Assembly: GCA_025355965.1 (NCBI GenBank)
Contig: JANXYR010000053.1
Coordinates: forward strand, 52,818-116,817
Direction of reading: 5' to 3'
Length of the DNA stretch: 64,000 nucleotides
Origin: Geobacteraceae bacterium
Lineage (GTDB): Bacteria; Desulfobacterota; Desulfuromonadia; Geobacterales; Pseudopelobacteraceae
A program made the translations under genes and the position numbers. Positions 40,575 through 50,305 of this stretch are shown one piece after another; positions within the stretch are counted from its first letter, which is position 1, and each line of letters starts with the position of its first letter. The notes beneath the pieces were generated by a model. That model was not told the DNA's origin. It searched no databases and saw nothing but the letters and a program-made list of their open reading frames with translations.

Positions 40575-40916
40575 TTATGCGAGAGTGGGTGTAGCCGGGG
40601 GAGCTCGTGGAGGAAATGGGCTCAATGACAAAAGGGGTACTGGTGAAAAAAGGGGGTGTACTTCAGGGGAATACTCTTCTGTGACAAGAAAAACGATGGA
40701 TGGCTGGCTTGTTATACCGCAGGGATCTACAGCTACCTTTGCTATAGATTCCAGCATATTGTGGGCTGGAGTTTTATCCAGAACCGCACGTCGCATCGGC
40801 TTTGGTTTATGCGGACGCGAAAAATCAGGTACCCTCATTCCCATAAACACCAGAAATAAGGGGATCATGAGGGTTATGAAGCGAACATAGCGACTATGTT
40901 TTGCAAACATATTCAT
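40575..40916 (-). CDS. Possible small membrane or exported protein
   Basis: This 113-residue frame has one hydrophobic segment at residues 12-27, a basic stretch after it, and a Pro-rich tail. No family is recognised and there is no good ribosome site. An overlapping plus-strand frame of similar length has less protein-like character. Treat it as tentative. Confidence 0.35.
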   Translation of the reverse strand: MNMFAKHSRYVRFITLMIPLFLVFMGMRVPDFSRPHKPKPMRRAVLDKTPAHNMLESIAKVAVDPCGITSQPSIVFLVTEEYSPEVHPLFSPVPLLSLSPFPPRAPPATPTLA

Positions 40917-41404
40917 TTGCGCATAATATCAGTTTTAATTATTCAATGCAAGGCGGTTGAAATGAGCTGGAATTGATACGTTCACGGGGTAATTACTGAC
41001 ACATGGCAATCGTGAAGGCAATATTACTTGGACAATGCGATCTCATACGAATCATCGTGAATTAATCAGAAGCGAATTTCTACTCGCGGAACGGCTGAGG
41101 GACCGAAGCCTGAACGGAGAAACTCTTATATTGTTTCTAAACAGTCCAAGCAGTACACTAATCATGAGGTGATATAAAGTTCAGAAAAGTAGACACCAAA
41201 TTTTGCTTTGATCTGGGTAAATTGTCACCACGTGCTGTTTAGAAAACGTAATGCTGTTAGCAGGTCCAGTTCCGATGCACAGATGGTTTCAAGTAGTCTG
41301 GTAAGCTCGCATAATCCTTGGGTTTGAACAGAGCCCGCCTTGGAGATTGGGATGCCAGATTTGAACTGAAATTATGAGCATCAGAGCTCGAATGGGAGGT
41401 TAAG
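40917..41404. other. Gene-poor interval of 488 bp
   Basis: No convincing gene, RNA or riboswitch was seen here on either strand. The last bases carry the GGGAGG ribosome site of the downstream TPR gene. Some of the sequence may be decayed coding DNA, but no frame could be recognised. Confidence 0.5.
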
Positions 41405-41857
41405 ATGGATCCTGAAACCGGTGCCATAGCCCAAAAGGAATTTGATCGGGCACAACTGGAACTTGACCAGAACAATGTCCTGGCTGCACTTGCCTGTCTG
41501 GAGCGGGCACTAAGTATCTGGGACGATCCACTCTGGCATTCACGTCTCGGGTTCTGTATTGCCAAACAGCGTGGACAGATTACGCAGGCATTAAAACTGT
41601 GTCACACTGCAATTGAACACGATCCTGAAAATTCTCTTCACTACCTTTATCTAGGAAAAGTCTATCTTGTCGCAGGAAATACTAACGAAGCACTTCAAGC
41701 CTTCAGGCAGGGAAAGATACTTGGTGGTGGTACTGAATTGGAGCTTATGCTGAATGCAATCGGGACCCGAAAACCTCCGGTCATATCTTTTCTCTCACGA
41801 AACAACCTGTTGAACAAATATCTGGGTATTATTCTTGGTCGTTTTGGTTTGAGATAG
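41405..41857 (+). CDS. Small TPR protein
   Basis: The 150-residue protein has two or three TPR-like helix pairs (about residues 10-45, 50-80 and 82-110) followed by a basic C-terminal segment. No signal peptide is present. GGGAGG precedes the ATG by six bases. Partner and role are unknown. Confidence 0.78.
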   Translation: MDPETGAIAQKEFDRAQLELDQNNVLAALACLERALSIWDDPLWHSRLGFCIAKQRGQITQALKLCHTAIEHDPENSLHYLYLGKVYLVAGNTNEALQAFRQGKILGGGTELELMLNAIGTRKPPVISFLSRNNLLNKYLGIILGRFGLR

Positions 41858-41886
41858 TGACGTTACAGAAAGCAGAAGTAGAAAAT

Positions 41887-41916
41887 AAAAAAGGTGCCGT
41901 TAAGGGCACCTTTTTT
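41887..41916. terminator. Bidirectional intrinsic terminator
   Basis: GGTGCC at 41893-41898 pairs with GGCACC at 41905-41910, with six A before and six T after. It can stop the TPR gene on the plus strand and tRNA-Asp on the minus strand. Confidence 0.85.
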
Positions 41917-41921
41917 ATTAA

Positions 41922-41998
41922 TGGCGGGGTTGACGGGGCTCGAACCCGCGACTTCCAGCGTGACAGGCTGGCACTCTAACCAACTGAGCTACAACCCC
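41922..41998 (-). tRNA. tRNA-Asp (anticodon GTC)
   Basis: The minus strand folds as a 77-base tRNA. The acceptor stem is GGGGTTG with CAACCCC, the D-arm is GCTCAGTTGGTTAGAG, the anticodon loop is CTGTCAC, the T-arm contains GGTTCGAGCC, and the CCA end is encoded. Confidence 0.96.
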
Positions 41999-42085
41999 GT
42001 AATAACATGATCAATTTAACTTTACACTTATGTCATAAAACGAAGCTTTTTGTCAAGCTGCTTATTCTGTAAGTTGAAAAAAAGT

Positions 42086-44323
42086 TTAAGCACATTCAGA
42101 ATAACCGCAGACGTGGCAGACTGAGCAGCCGCCCTCATGTTCAACGATACCGCCACATTCCGGGCAGGCTCCGCGTTCATGGCGTGTAGATTCGTTTTCG
42201 ATATCATATCCGCTGTCAATCAGGTGGTTCTGGATCGCTTTTGCAACCGCGTCAGCACATGAAAGCACGCGGTTGTCGCCGAAACCGGATGGACAGTGAC
42301 AGGAAATGCCTTGAAGCTGTTTCACAACTTGACGGGCCTGGATGCCACTGCGCCAAGCAAGTGAGACCAGGCGGCCAATTGCTTCACTCTGGGATGCGGC
42401 GCATCCGCCAGCCTTGCCCATAGTGGTGAAAAGTTCGAACAAGCCGTTTTTGTCTTCGTTGATAGTAATGTATAGTGGGCCACAGCCGGTCTGCATCTGA
42501 TGAGTAGATCCTTTAAGAGCTTTGGGACGTTCCCTTTTGACGGCTTTCTTATCATCTTCTAAAGGCGTCGCGGCAACGGCGGCTTGCTCTTCTTTTTTGC
42601 CTGTTGAGAGTACCTGTTCGTCTCTGGAACCGTCCCGATAAATTGTGACACCCTTGCAGCCTGTTTCGTAGGCAAGCATGTAAACTTTTTCAACATCCTC
42701 TATAGTTGCAGAATTTGAAAAATTCACTGTTTTTGAGACGGCATTGTCTGTATATAGCTGGAAGGCGGACTGCATCTGAATGTGATATTCAGGAGATATT
42801 TCGTGAGAGGTTACAAACACGTCGCGGATATCGGCCGGGATTTCAGTGATGTCGGCAACGGTGCCGTGCTCTGCTATTTTTTTCATGAGGGCTTCAGAGT
42901 AGAAACCCCGCTCCTTAGCCATTCTTTCGAAAATCGGATTGACCTCAACCAAGACGTTCTTATCCATGACTGTGCGGATGTAGGAAACGGCAAAAAGAGG
43001 TTCAACACCTGAGGATGCATTGGCAATGATGGAGATTGTCCCGGTCGGAGCAATAGTTGTGACGGTTGCATTTCTTTGCGGAGCAGCTCCTTTCTTGTCA
43101 AAAATCGAGCCTTTGAAGTTAGGAAAGGAACCCCGCTTTTTGCCCAGCTCTTGGGATGCCAGGTGCCCTTCGTCATTGATGAATTTCATCATCTTCTTTC
43201 CGAGTTTTACCGCCTCGTCAGAACAGTATGGAATTCCCAGTAAAATCAACATGTCAGCCCAGCCCATGACACCCAGCCCTATTTTGCGGTTGGCGTGAGT
43301 CATGTCATGGATCTGCTGTAGAGGATAATTGTTAGCTTCAATTACATTATCAAGAAAGTGTACGGCGTTGTGAATGGTTTCCCGCAGTTTTTTCCAGTCT
43401 ACCACCCCTTCTTTGATAAACGTACCCAGGTTGATAGAACCAAGATTACAGGATTCATAGGGGAGGAGGGGTTGCTCTCCACAAGGGTTAGTCGATTCGA
43501 TCTCGCCAACCAGAGGGGTGGGATTGTCGCGATTCAAACGGTCAAGAAAAACAATTCCGGGCTCGCCGTTTTCCCAGGCTTGCCTGACGATAAGCTGGAA
43601 TACCTTACGGGCGTTAAGGCTGCCACTGACCTTTTTGTCACGGGGATTAAGAAGATTGAACTCCTCATCCCGTTCAACGGCCTGCATGAACTTTTCGGTA
43701 AGGCCGACTGATATGTTGAAGTTGTTGAGCTGCTTCTGATCGGATTTGCACATAATGAAATCCATCACGTTGGGGTGATCAACCCTCAAAATTGCCATGT
43801 TTGCACCGCGTCTGGTGCCACCTTGCTTTATTGTTTCTGTAGCGACATCAAATACACGCATGAATGAGAGAGGGCCACTCGATATGCCGGTCGTAGTACT
43901 AACTACATCGTTGGCCGGTCTCAGCCTGGAAAATGAGAAACCGGTGCCGCCGCCGGATTTGTGGATTAGTGCTGTATATTTGACAGCGTCAAAGATCTCT
44001 TCCATAGAATCGCCAACCGGTAGAACAAAACAGGCAGAAAGCTGCCCTAGTGGGCGACCGGCGTTCATCAGTGTAGGGGAATTGGGGAGAAATTCAAAGT
44101 TGGTCATCATGCTATAAAAGGTGTCTGATAAATTTTTTACATTCGCTTTCTTGTCGAAAGTTTTATCTGCCGCTGCAATAGTGTCAGCTACACGGCGAAA
44201 CATGTCGGCTGGTGTCTCAAGTACCTTGCCATTTTCATCACGGCGAAGGTAGCGCTTTTCCAATACGGTGGCAGCATTTTTTGTCAGTCCTGGGATCGTG
44301 TCAGACGCGGAACTTTTTTTCAT
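42086..44323 (-). CDS. nrdJ: Adenosylcobalamin-dependent (class II) ribonucleotide reductase
   Basis: The 745-residue enzyme makes deoxyribonucleotides with a B12 radical. Landmarks: LPNSPTLMNAGRPLGQLSACF near the N-terminus in parts, KSGGGTGFSFSRLRP, the active Cys and Glu in NPCGEQPLLPYESCNLGSINL region, and TGTISIIANASSGVEP. The last 25 residues carry four or more Cys in CPECG...CSVCHVCGYSEC, a zinc-ribbon-like or redox tail. It works without oxygen, which suits an anaerobe. Two NrdR-box-like sites lie upstream. Confidence 0.95.
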   Translation of the reverse strand: MKKSSASDTIPGLTKNAATVLEKRYLRRDENGKVLETPADMFRRVADTIAAADKTFDKKANVKNLSDTFYSMMTNFEFLPNSPTLMNAGRPLGQLSACFVLPVGDSMEEIFDAVKYTALIHKSGGGTGFSFSRLRPANDVVSTTTGISSGPLSFMRVFDVATETIKQGGTRRGANMAILRVDHPNVMDFIMCKSDQKQLNNFNISVGLTEKFMQAVERDEEFNLLNPRDKKVSGSLNARKVFQLIVRQAWENGEPGIVFLDRLNRDNPTPLVGEIESTNPCGEQPLLPYESCNLGSINLGTFIKEGVVDWKKLRETIHNAVHFLDNVIEANNYPLQQIHDMTHANRKIGLGVMGWADMLILLGIPYCSDEAVKLGKKMMKFINDEGHLASQELGKKRGSFPNFKGSIFDKKGAAPQRNATVTTIAPTGTISIIANASSGVEPLFAVSYIRTVMDKNVLVEVNPIFERMAKERGFYSEALMKKIAEHGTVADITEIPADIRDVFVTSHEISPEYHIQMQSAFQLYTDNAVSKTVNFSNSATIEDVEKVYMLAYETGCKGVTIYRDGSRDEQVLSTGKKEEQAAVAATPLEDDKKAVKRERPKALKGSTHQMQTGCGPLYITINEDKNGLFELFTTMGKAGGCAASQSEAIGRLVSLAWRSGIQARQVVKQLQGISCHCPSGFGDNRVLSCADAVAKAIQNHLIDSGYDIENESTRHERGACPECGGIVEHEGGCSVCHVCGYSECA

Positions 44324-44395
44324 AACGGAACTCCTTGTTTTGTAAGTAATCTGATAATTTTAAACTATTGAAAGTGGTGTGGTTGAAGTCATAAA

Positions 44396-44411
44396 CCACA
44401 ATATTTTGTGG
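44396..44411 (-). promoter_or_regulatory. NrdR-box-like site 1
   Basis: CCACAATATTTTGTGG matches the NrdR consensus acaCwAtATaTwGtgt at 13 of 16 positions and is nearly palindromic. It lies 73 bp upstream of the nrdJ start. Confidence 0.7.
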
Positions 44412-44427
44412 AAGGTGATGAAATAAA

Positions 44428-44443
44428 CCACAACATATATGTA
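44428..44443 (-). promoter_or_regulatory. NrdR-box-like site 2
   Basis: CCACAACATATATGTA matches the left half of the NrdR consensus but the right half poorly. Its centre is 32 bp from that of site 1, about three helical turns, the usual spacing for paired NrdR boxes. Confidence 0.5.
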
Positions 44444-44646
44444 CTGTCAACAAATATATTACATAAAAATATAACACCTTGAAAGGACTTGAAAAGCTCA
44501 ATACCCTGGTTTGTTGATCGGTTTATTAGCCCAGATAAGTCGCAATTTAAGTGTGTTAACTAAATCACTTTCTGCTAAACAACATTAAATTTACAGTTTG
44601 AACTAATCATGATATTTGTTTAGGACTATTTGAGAGGTGCTGGCGA

Positions 44647-45723
44647 GTGAAATTTTTTTTTGCGATATGCATTTTTTTATGGATGACAACAATTTCACCG
44701 GCAGCCGAACAGACTACAGCATTATATGACGGAGTGGTGATTACCGAAGATGTTACTTGGCGAGGTTCAATACTCGTGCGCGGCTCTGTTGTTGTGGCCC
44801 CTCAGGCAACCCTGCGAATCGATCCTGGAACAATAGTCCGTTTTGCATCTACTACCGCCCAACTGCTTCCGAACCTGGTTGTTCAAGGTCGTATATATGC
44901 CGCTGGAACCTCCGAAAAACCTATTGTGCTGACATCTGATAGTTCCAGACCGGTTCGCGGATCCTGGGGTGGCATTGTCCTTCTCTCGACGGAGAAACAC
45001 AATCTGTTGGAGCGATGCCGAATTGAGTACGCTGAAACCGGGATTGATTTACGATTTTCGACAGTTAACCTGAAGTCAGTTACGATTGTTCAGGCACAGA
45101 CGGCTCTGCTGTCGCATGACGGTGCTGTGCAGATGACGAGCGGAAAGGTCTCCGATTCAGAAACCGGCATTGAAATCTTCAACAGTGAATTTGATGGCAG
45201 GGATATGATGGTCGCCTCCTGTCAGCGTGGCCTTGTATTGAACAAATCCGCTATTGTTTTTGCGTCGCTGAAAGTTACGAACATTCAACAAACAGGACTT
45301 GAAGCTGACGATTGCCGAATTAAGATAACTGGCGGAGAGTTTTCCGGAAATATGCTTGGAGCAAGAATCAATGGTGGAGAAGGACAGATTGTCATGTCCC
45401 GCTTTCTGCGTAACAAGCAGGCCGCTCTGCATCTAAACGGCTCTCGTATTAAAATTCTGCGCTGCCTTTTTGCTGAGAACTCTCTGGATGCTCTTCGGGT
45501 TGAAGATGGCCGAGCGCTAATATTGAACAATGCCTTCGGCTCAAATGTCAGGTATAATCTCTACAACGCCGGTAGTGAAATTGTCAGTGCTCGGCAAAAC
45601 TGGTGGGGTTTGACAGACAAGCCGTCGATATTACAAAAGATTTATGATGCTGCTAGTGATAAAAATACCGGCATAGTCAATGTTTTTCCGTGGTTGGGCG
45701 AAAAACCACAGTTGATGCCATAA
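44647..45723 (+). CDS. Exported right-handed parallel beta-helix protein
   Basis: The 358-residue protein has a signal peptide (residues 1-19) and then many short repeats of strand-turn type (VVVAPQATLRIDPGTIVRF, ATGIDLRF-like ETGIDLRFS, GLEADDCRIKITGG), typical of pectate-lyase-like beta-helices. No catalytic motif is recognised, so it may be structural or bind a surface polymer. The start is GTG 44647. It is followed 13 bp later by the aminotransferase V gene. Confidence 0.8.
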   Translation: MKFFFAICIFLWMTTISPAAEQTTALYDGVVITEDVTWRGSILVRGSVVVAPQATLRIDPGTIVRFASTTAQLLPNLVVQGRIYAAGTSEKPIVLTSDSSRPVRGSWGGIVLLSTEKHNLLERCRIEYAETGIDLRFSTVNLKSVTIVQAQTALLSHDGAVQMTSGKVSDSETGIEIFNSEFDGRDMMVASCQRGLVLNKSAIVFASLKVTNIQQTGLEADDCRIKITGGEFSGNMLGARINGGEGQIVMSRFLRNKQAALHLNGSRIKILRCLFAENSLDALRVEDGRALILNNAFGSNVRYNLYNAGSEIVSARQNWWGLTDKPSILQKIYDAASDKNTGIVNVFPWLGEKPQLMP

Positions 45724-45736
45724 TAAGGGACTTTCA

Positions 45737-46894
45737 GTGTATCTAGATAATGCCGCTACATCATTTCCCAAGCCTGAGACAGTGTATGAATCAGTTCTTT
45801 ATGCAATGCGTGATGTTGGCGCTTCTCCCGGTCGGGGCGGTTATCTCCGCTCTCTGGAGGCTGGGCGAATTCTGTTCCAAGCGCGTGAGGCGGTTGCCAG
45901 GTTATTTTCTATTTCCGATTCGAGCCGGGTTATCTTTACTCATAATGCTACCGGAGCGCTAAATCTGGCGCTGCAGGGGACCATGGTCGCAGGCGACCAT
46001 GTTATTACTACTTCCATGGAACACAATTCCATGTTGCGCCCGCTGTATGCACTACGAAACAAGGGTGTTGAGCTGTCGATTATCAATGCAGATTCTAATG
46101 GAGTAGTTTCTGTTGAAGATATTCGCCGTGCACTGCAGGTGAATACACGAATGATAGCTGTTAGCCATGTGTCAAATGTTTGTGGTGCGATTCAGCCTAT
46201 TAAGCAGTTAGCCGAACTTTGCCGCGAAGCCGGAGTCCTTTTTCTGGTTGATGCTGCGCAGTCGGCGGGATGTTTGTCCATTGACGTCGAAAACTTAGGC
46301 ATTGACCTGTTGGCAGTTCCCGGACATAAGGGGTTGCTGGGGCCGCCCGGAACGGGGTTGCTGTATGTGGCGCCTCAAGTCCGTCTCAAACCCATTATTC
46401 AGGGGGGGACAGGCAGTCATTCTTCTGCTGAGGAGCAACCGCTCGTAATGCCGGATGGTTTTGAGGCCGGTACTCATAATATCCCAGGCATCGCCGGTTT
46501 GAAGGCCGGAATAGAGTTTATACTTGAACGAGGTCATTTGGCGGTTTATCAACATGAGCAAACACTGCTTAACCTGGCGGAAGAAACTCTGAGAAAAATT
46601 CCTGGTGTGACGATCTATGGCCCGAAAGATCCGGTCGAACGTTGTTCAGTACTCTCCTTTACCGCTTCCGGTGTTGATTCGGCGCTATTGGCCGCAGAGC
46701 TTGATCAAGGTTTTGATATCTCCGTCAGGGCCGGACTTCATTGTGCCCCCTTGGCTCACCGCACACTGGGAACTTTACCGGGAGGCACGACTCGTTTGAG
46801 CCCCGGTTGGTTCTCAACAAGCGAAGATATTGCTTTGTTTTCTAAAGCAGTCGTACAATGCATCAGCAAAATTCGAAAACAGTTTGAAAAATAA
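45737..46894 (+). CDS. Cysteine desulfurase-like class V aminotransferase
   Basis: The 385-residue PLP enzyme starts with YLDNAATSFPKP. It has the PLP lysine K198 in PGHKGLLGP and a catalytic-type Cys in GLHCAPLAH. It resembles the Csd/SufS group seen in Geobacter and Clostridium, not classical IscS. No iscU or sufB lies next to it. It starts with GTG 45737 after AAGGGA. Confidence 0.87.
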   Translation: MYLDNAATSFPKPETVYESVLYAMRDVGASPGRGGYLRSLEAGRILFQAREAVARLFSISDSSRVIFTHNATGALNLALQGTMVAGDHVITTSMEHNSMLRPLYALRNKGVELSIINADSNGVVSVEDIRRALQVNTRMIAVSHVSNVCGAIQPIKQLAELCREAGVLFLVDAAQSAGCLSIDVENLGIDLLAVPGHKGLLGPPGTGLLYVAPQVRLKPIIQGGTGSHSSAEEQPLVMPDGFEAGTHNIPGIAGLKAGIEFILERGHLAVYQHEQTLLNLAEETLRKIPGVTIYGPKDPVERCSVLSFTASGVDSALLAAELDQGFDISVRAGLHCAPLAHRTLGTLPGGTTRLSPGWFSTSEDIALFSKAVVQCISKIRKQFEK

Positions 46895-46944
46895 GTTCAG
46901 TCTCGGCACCCTGCCGTTATCCTCGTTTATCCAGAAAGGGAATC

Positions 46945-48261
46945 ATGAAGAACTTCATCCTTGATACAAACGTAATGCTCCACGATCCACAATCACTTTT
47001 CAAGTTTCAGGACAACAACATTATTATCCCGATTACAGTTATTGAAGAGATTGATCGATTCAAAAAAGATATGAACGAAACCGGTAGAAATGCCAGGATG
47101 GTTTCAAGGATACTTGATTCGTTGCGTGAGAAGGGTTCCCTTGCCTCTGGTGTTACCATGCCTGGTGGCGGCACACTGCGGATTGAGATGTTTTCTGAAA
47201 AGTATTTCAAGAATCTGCCGGTTGATCTGCGAGTAGACAACGGGGATAACCGGATAATTGCTGTTGCTCAGGATGTACGCGATCGTTTTCCTGACGCGGT
47301 AACAATTTTTGTGACCAAAGATTCCAATCTGCGTATCAAGGCTGATGCTATCGGGCTGATAGCGGAAGACTACGAATCTGATAAAGTTGATATTCAGGAT
47401 CTTTATTCCGGTACAAGAACAATTGAGGTGCCACCTGATGCAGTTGATAGATTCTATGGACAGGGGTGGCTTGAGACGCCGGTTGAAATGGCTCCTAATG
47501 AGTTCATAACGATTGTTGACAGCGCAAACTCAGCTCATTCTGCTATTTGTCGCAACGACCCTGCCAACTCCCGCATCGTACCGGTTCGCAAGGTGCCAAA
47601 AGAGGGGATTTGGAGTCTTTTCCCACGCAACAGGGAACAGTCATTTGCTCTTGATGTACTGATGGATGACAGTATCAAGTTAGTGACACTGGTAGGCAAG
47701 GCCGGAACCGGCAAGACGCTGCTGGCTATTGCTGCCGGTCTTCATAAGACTGCAGAAGAAAATATCTATAATCGTCTGCTGGTTTCGCGTCCGGTTTTTC
47801 CAATGGGCAAAGACCTTGGGTTCCTGCCTGGTGATATTGAAGAAAAGTTGACCCCCTGGATGCAACCGATTTTTGATAATGTTGAATTACTGATCTCCGG
47901 GCATGAATCTGAAAAACGGCACAGCAAGGGCTACAAAGAGCTGATGGCTATGGGGCTACTCGATATTGAACCATTGACCTATATCCGGGGCCGCTCGATC
48001 CCGAATCAATATTTGATCGTTGACGAAGCTCAGAACCTGACACCGCACGAAATCAAGACGATTGTTACCAGAGTCGGTGAAGGGACCAAGATAGTGCTGA
48101 CCGGAGACCCGTACCAGATCGACAATCCGTATGTGGATTCCTCGAGCAACGGTCTGACCTACCTTGTTGAAAAATTCAAAGGGGAGCGGATTGCCGCCCA
48201 TGTGACGTTGACTAAAGGCGAACGTTCTGAGTTAGCCGAGTTGGCCGCCAATCTGCTGTAA
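46945..48261 (+). CDS. PhoH-like ATPase with N-terminal PIN domain
   Basis: The 438-residue protein joins a PIN nuclease domain (LDTNVMLHDP at 6-15, acidic residues to about 130) to a PhoH ATPase (Walker A GKAGTGKT, Walker B LIVDEAQNLT). This is the YlaK/PhoH2-type architecture, thought to act on RNA. AAAGGGAATC precedes the ATG. Confidence 0.93.
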   Translation: MKNFILDTNVMLHDPQSLFKFQDNNIIIPITVIEEIDRFKKDMNETGRNARMVSRILDSLREKGSLASGVTMPGGGTLRIEMFSEKYFKNLPVDLRVDNGDNRIIAVAQDVRDRFPDAVTIFVTKDSNLRIKADAIGLIAEDYESDKVDIQDLYSGTRTIEVPPDAVDRFYGQGWLETPVEMAPNEFITIVDSANSAHSAICRNDPANSRIVPVRKVPKEGIWSLFPRNREQSFALDVLMDDSIKLVTLVGKAGTGKTLLAIAAGLHKTAEENIYNRLLVSRPVFPMGKDLGFLPGDIEEKLTPWMQPIFDNVELLISGHESEKRHSKGYKELMAMGLLDIEPLTYIRGRSIPNQYLIVDEAQNLTPHEIKTIVTRVGEGTKIVLTGDPYQIDNPYVDSSSNGLTYLVEKFKGERIAAHVTLTKGERSELAELAANLL

Positions 48262-48285
48262 CCAAAACAACAAGGCTTACCTAGA

Positions 48286-49308
48286 ATGCTTCTTCTCTCC
48301 ATTGAAACATCCTGTGATGAAACGGCCGCCGCAGTTGTACAGGGCGGCCGTGAAATCCTTTCCTCTGTCATTTCATCTCAAGTTGCCATCCATGCCATGT
48401 ACGGCGGTGTTGTCCCGGAGATTGCTTCCAGAAAACATCTGGAAGCAATAGCGCCGGTCATCAGTCAAGCACTAATGGATGCCGGTATCGGCATGGAAGC
48501 GCTTGAAGGGGTTGCGGTTACCCGTGGACCCGGGTTGTCCGGGGCACTTCTGGTCGGTTTTTCGGCAGCCAAGGCTATCGCTGCCGCTCGAAAAATCCCT
48601 TTTGTCGGTGTGCATCACATAGAAGGTCACCTGTTCGCGACATTTCTGGAAAAACCGGTGGATTTTCCTTTCCTGGCGCTTGTTGTGTCCGGCGGTCACA
48701 CTCATCTGTATCATGTTGAAAATTTCGGGCATTATAAGACTCTGGGCAGAACTATTGACGATGCTGCCGGTGAGGCTTATGACAAATGCGCCAAAATTAT
48801 GGGGATGCCTTATCCTGGCGGACATTTGATTGACCGGATGGCTCAGAGTGGTAAACCCGATGCGATTCGTTTGCCGAGGCCGCTCCTTCGTGACGGTACG
48901 CTTAACTTCAGCTTCAGTGGTTTAAAGACTGCGGTCCTGCAGCATATAATGAAGAATCCTGTTTCAATTCCGGGTCAGGACGCAGACGACCTGTGCGCTT
49001 CTTTCCAGGAGGCTGTCTGTCATGTTCTTGCGGCAAAAACTGAGGCGGCTATTCGGCAGACCGGTGTTGCTCGACTGGTGGTTGCGGGTGGGGTTGCCTG
49101 TAACAGCGGTTTGCGCCTTCGTATGGCGGCACTTTGCGAACAGTTGGGAGTTGAACTCTCAATCCCGAATCCCTCCCTGTGTGGCGATAATGCGGCTATG
49201 TTGGCGGTTCCGGGCGACTATTATCTTTCAAATGGTCTTGCCTCCAACTTGTCACAGGATGTCACCGCGACTTGGGATATGGACAGTATAAAGGAATTAT
49301 TAAAATGA
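48286..49308 (+). CDS. tsaD: tRNA N6-adenosine threonylcarbamoyltransferase
   Basis: The 340-residue ASKHA-fold enzyme has SIETSCDETAAAVV at the N-terminus and the metal ligands H111 and H115 in HHIEGH. VSGGHT and GGVACNSGLR follow. It transfers threonylcarbamoyl to A37 of tRNAs. tsaC lies 4 kb downstream on the same strand. Its stop overlaps the rsmA ATG. Confidence 0.95.
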   Translation: MLLLSIETSCDETAAAVVQGGREILSSVISSQVAIHAMYGGVVPEIASRKHLEAIAPVISQALMDAGIGMEALEGVAVTRGPGLSGALLVGFSAAKAIAAARKIPFVGVHHIEGHLFATFLEKPVDFPFLALVVSGGHTHLYHVENFGHYKTLGRTIDDAAGEAYDKCAKIMGMPYPGGHLIDRMAQSGKPDAIRLPRPLLRDGTLNFSFSGLKTAVLQHIMKNPVSIPGQDADDLCASFQEAVCHVLAAKTEAAIRQTGVARLVVAGGVACNSGLRLRMAALCEQLGVELSIPNPSLCGDNAAMLAVPGDYYLSNGLASNLSQDVTATWDMDSIKELLK

Positions 49309-50132
49309 GTTCAACTCGCCGCCCTCTGAAGTCACTTGGACAGAACTTTCTGGTTGACCAGAATGTCATCGACAAAATTATTCAGACTGCCAATATCCAA
49401 CCTGATCAACCGGTACTTGAAATTGGTCCTGGGCGAGGTGCTTTGACAACGCATCTTGCCGAGCGTGCCGGAAGGCTCGTGCTGATTGAATTTGACCATG
49501 CGCTGGCAGCCTGGCATCGGGATCAAAATAAGGACAATCAGCATGTTACCGTTATTGACGCTGACGTGTTGAAGGTTGACCTTGATGCACTTCTCTCTGA
49601 AACTCCTCAAAAATGGAACGTGGTTGCCAACCTTCCCTATAACATTTCGACCGAAGTCCTGTTCCGGCTGTACGGTGTCCATAGCAAGTTGGCCCGCATG
49701 ACCCTGATGTTGCAAAAGGAGGTTGGTGACCGTCTGGCCGCTCCGCCTGATTGCTCTGCGTACGGAGTCACCACTGTGCTACTTGGATTATGGTTTGACA
49801 TTACACGTGCTTTTGTGGTGCATCCCGGCTCTTTTCATCCCAGCCCCAAAGTAGATTCGGCTGTCCTCAATTTCATTCCCCGTTCTGAGGCGCGAGCTGA
49901 TGTTGGTGATGAGGATGTGTTCAGGAGTGTAGTGAAAAGCGCCTTTTCGATGCGCCGCAAGACGCTGATCAACTGCCTCAAATCTGCCGAATTCGCCAAG
50001 CATGTTGATTGTGTTGAGTTGCTGGAGGCATGTGCCATAGATGGCCGTAGGAGGGGAGAAACACTTTCTCTGGAAGAGTTTGCGGTGCTGTCGCGATGGG
50101 TGACGAAGATGTTGGGGGCGGTTGTAGTGTGA
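49305..50132 (+). CDS. rsmA: 16S rRNA dimethyladenosine transferase
   Basis: The 275-residue SAM-dependent enzyme has SLGQNFLVD at the N-terminus, SAM motif LEIGPGRGALT and the catalytic NLPYNIS. It dimethylates two adenines near the 3' end of 16S rRNA. ATG 49305 is coupled to tsaD through ATGA, with AAGGAA upstream. Confidence 0.95.
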   Translation: MSSTRRPLKSLGQNFLVDQNVIDKIIQTANIQPDQPVLEIGPGRGALTTHLAERAGRLVLIEFDHALAAWHRDQNKDNQHVTVIDADVLKVDLDALLSETPQKWNVVANLPYNISTEVLFRLYGVHSKLARMTLMLQKEVGDRLAAPPDCSAYGVTTVLLGLWFDITRAFVVHPGSFHPSPKVDSAVLNFIPRSEARADVGDEDVFRSVVKSAFSMRRKTLINCLKSAEFAKHVDCVELLEACAIDGRRRGETLSLEEFAVLSRWVTKMLGAVVV

Positions 50133-50305
50133 CAGTGGGGTGTTGACCGGAAAACCGTCCATTATACAGAAAAGAATGTTATTCAGCGTTACTATTGCAA
50201 TTAATACGGTAACTTGAGCCAGTTTTGTCTTGCAGTCTAAGTCGATGGAATGAAATGTTTTGGAAGATCACCGGAATTCCGGTCAAATACGTTAGGTAAA
50301 TCAAA

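Noticed and set aside
40519..40890. Plus-strand frame of 123 residues overlapping the tentative minus-strand gene at 40575-40916.
   Set aside because: It has no ribosome site, an atypical composition and no recognisable fold; the opposite strand is the more protein-like option.
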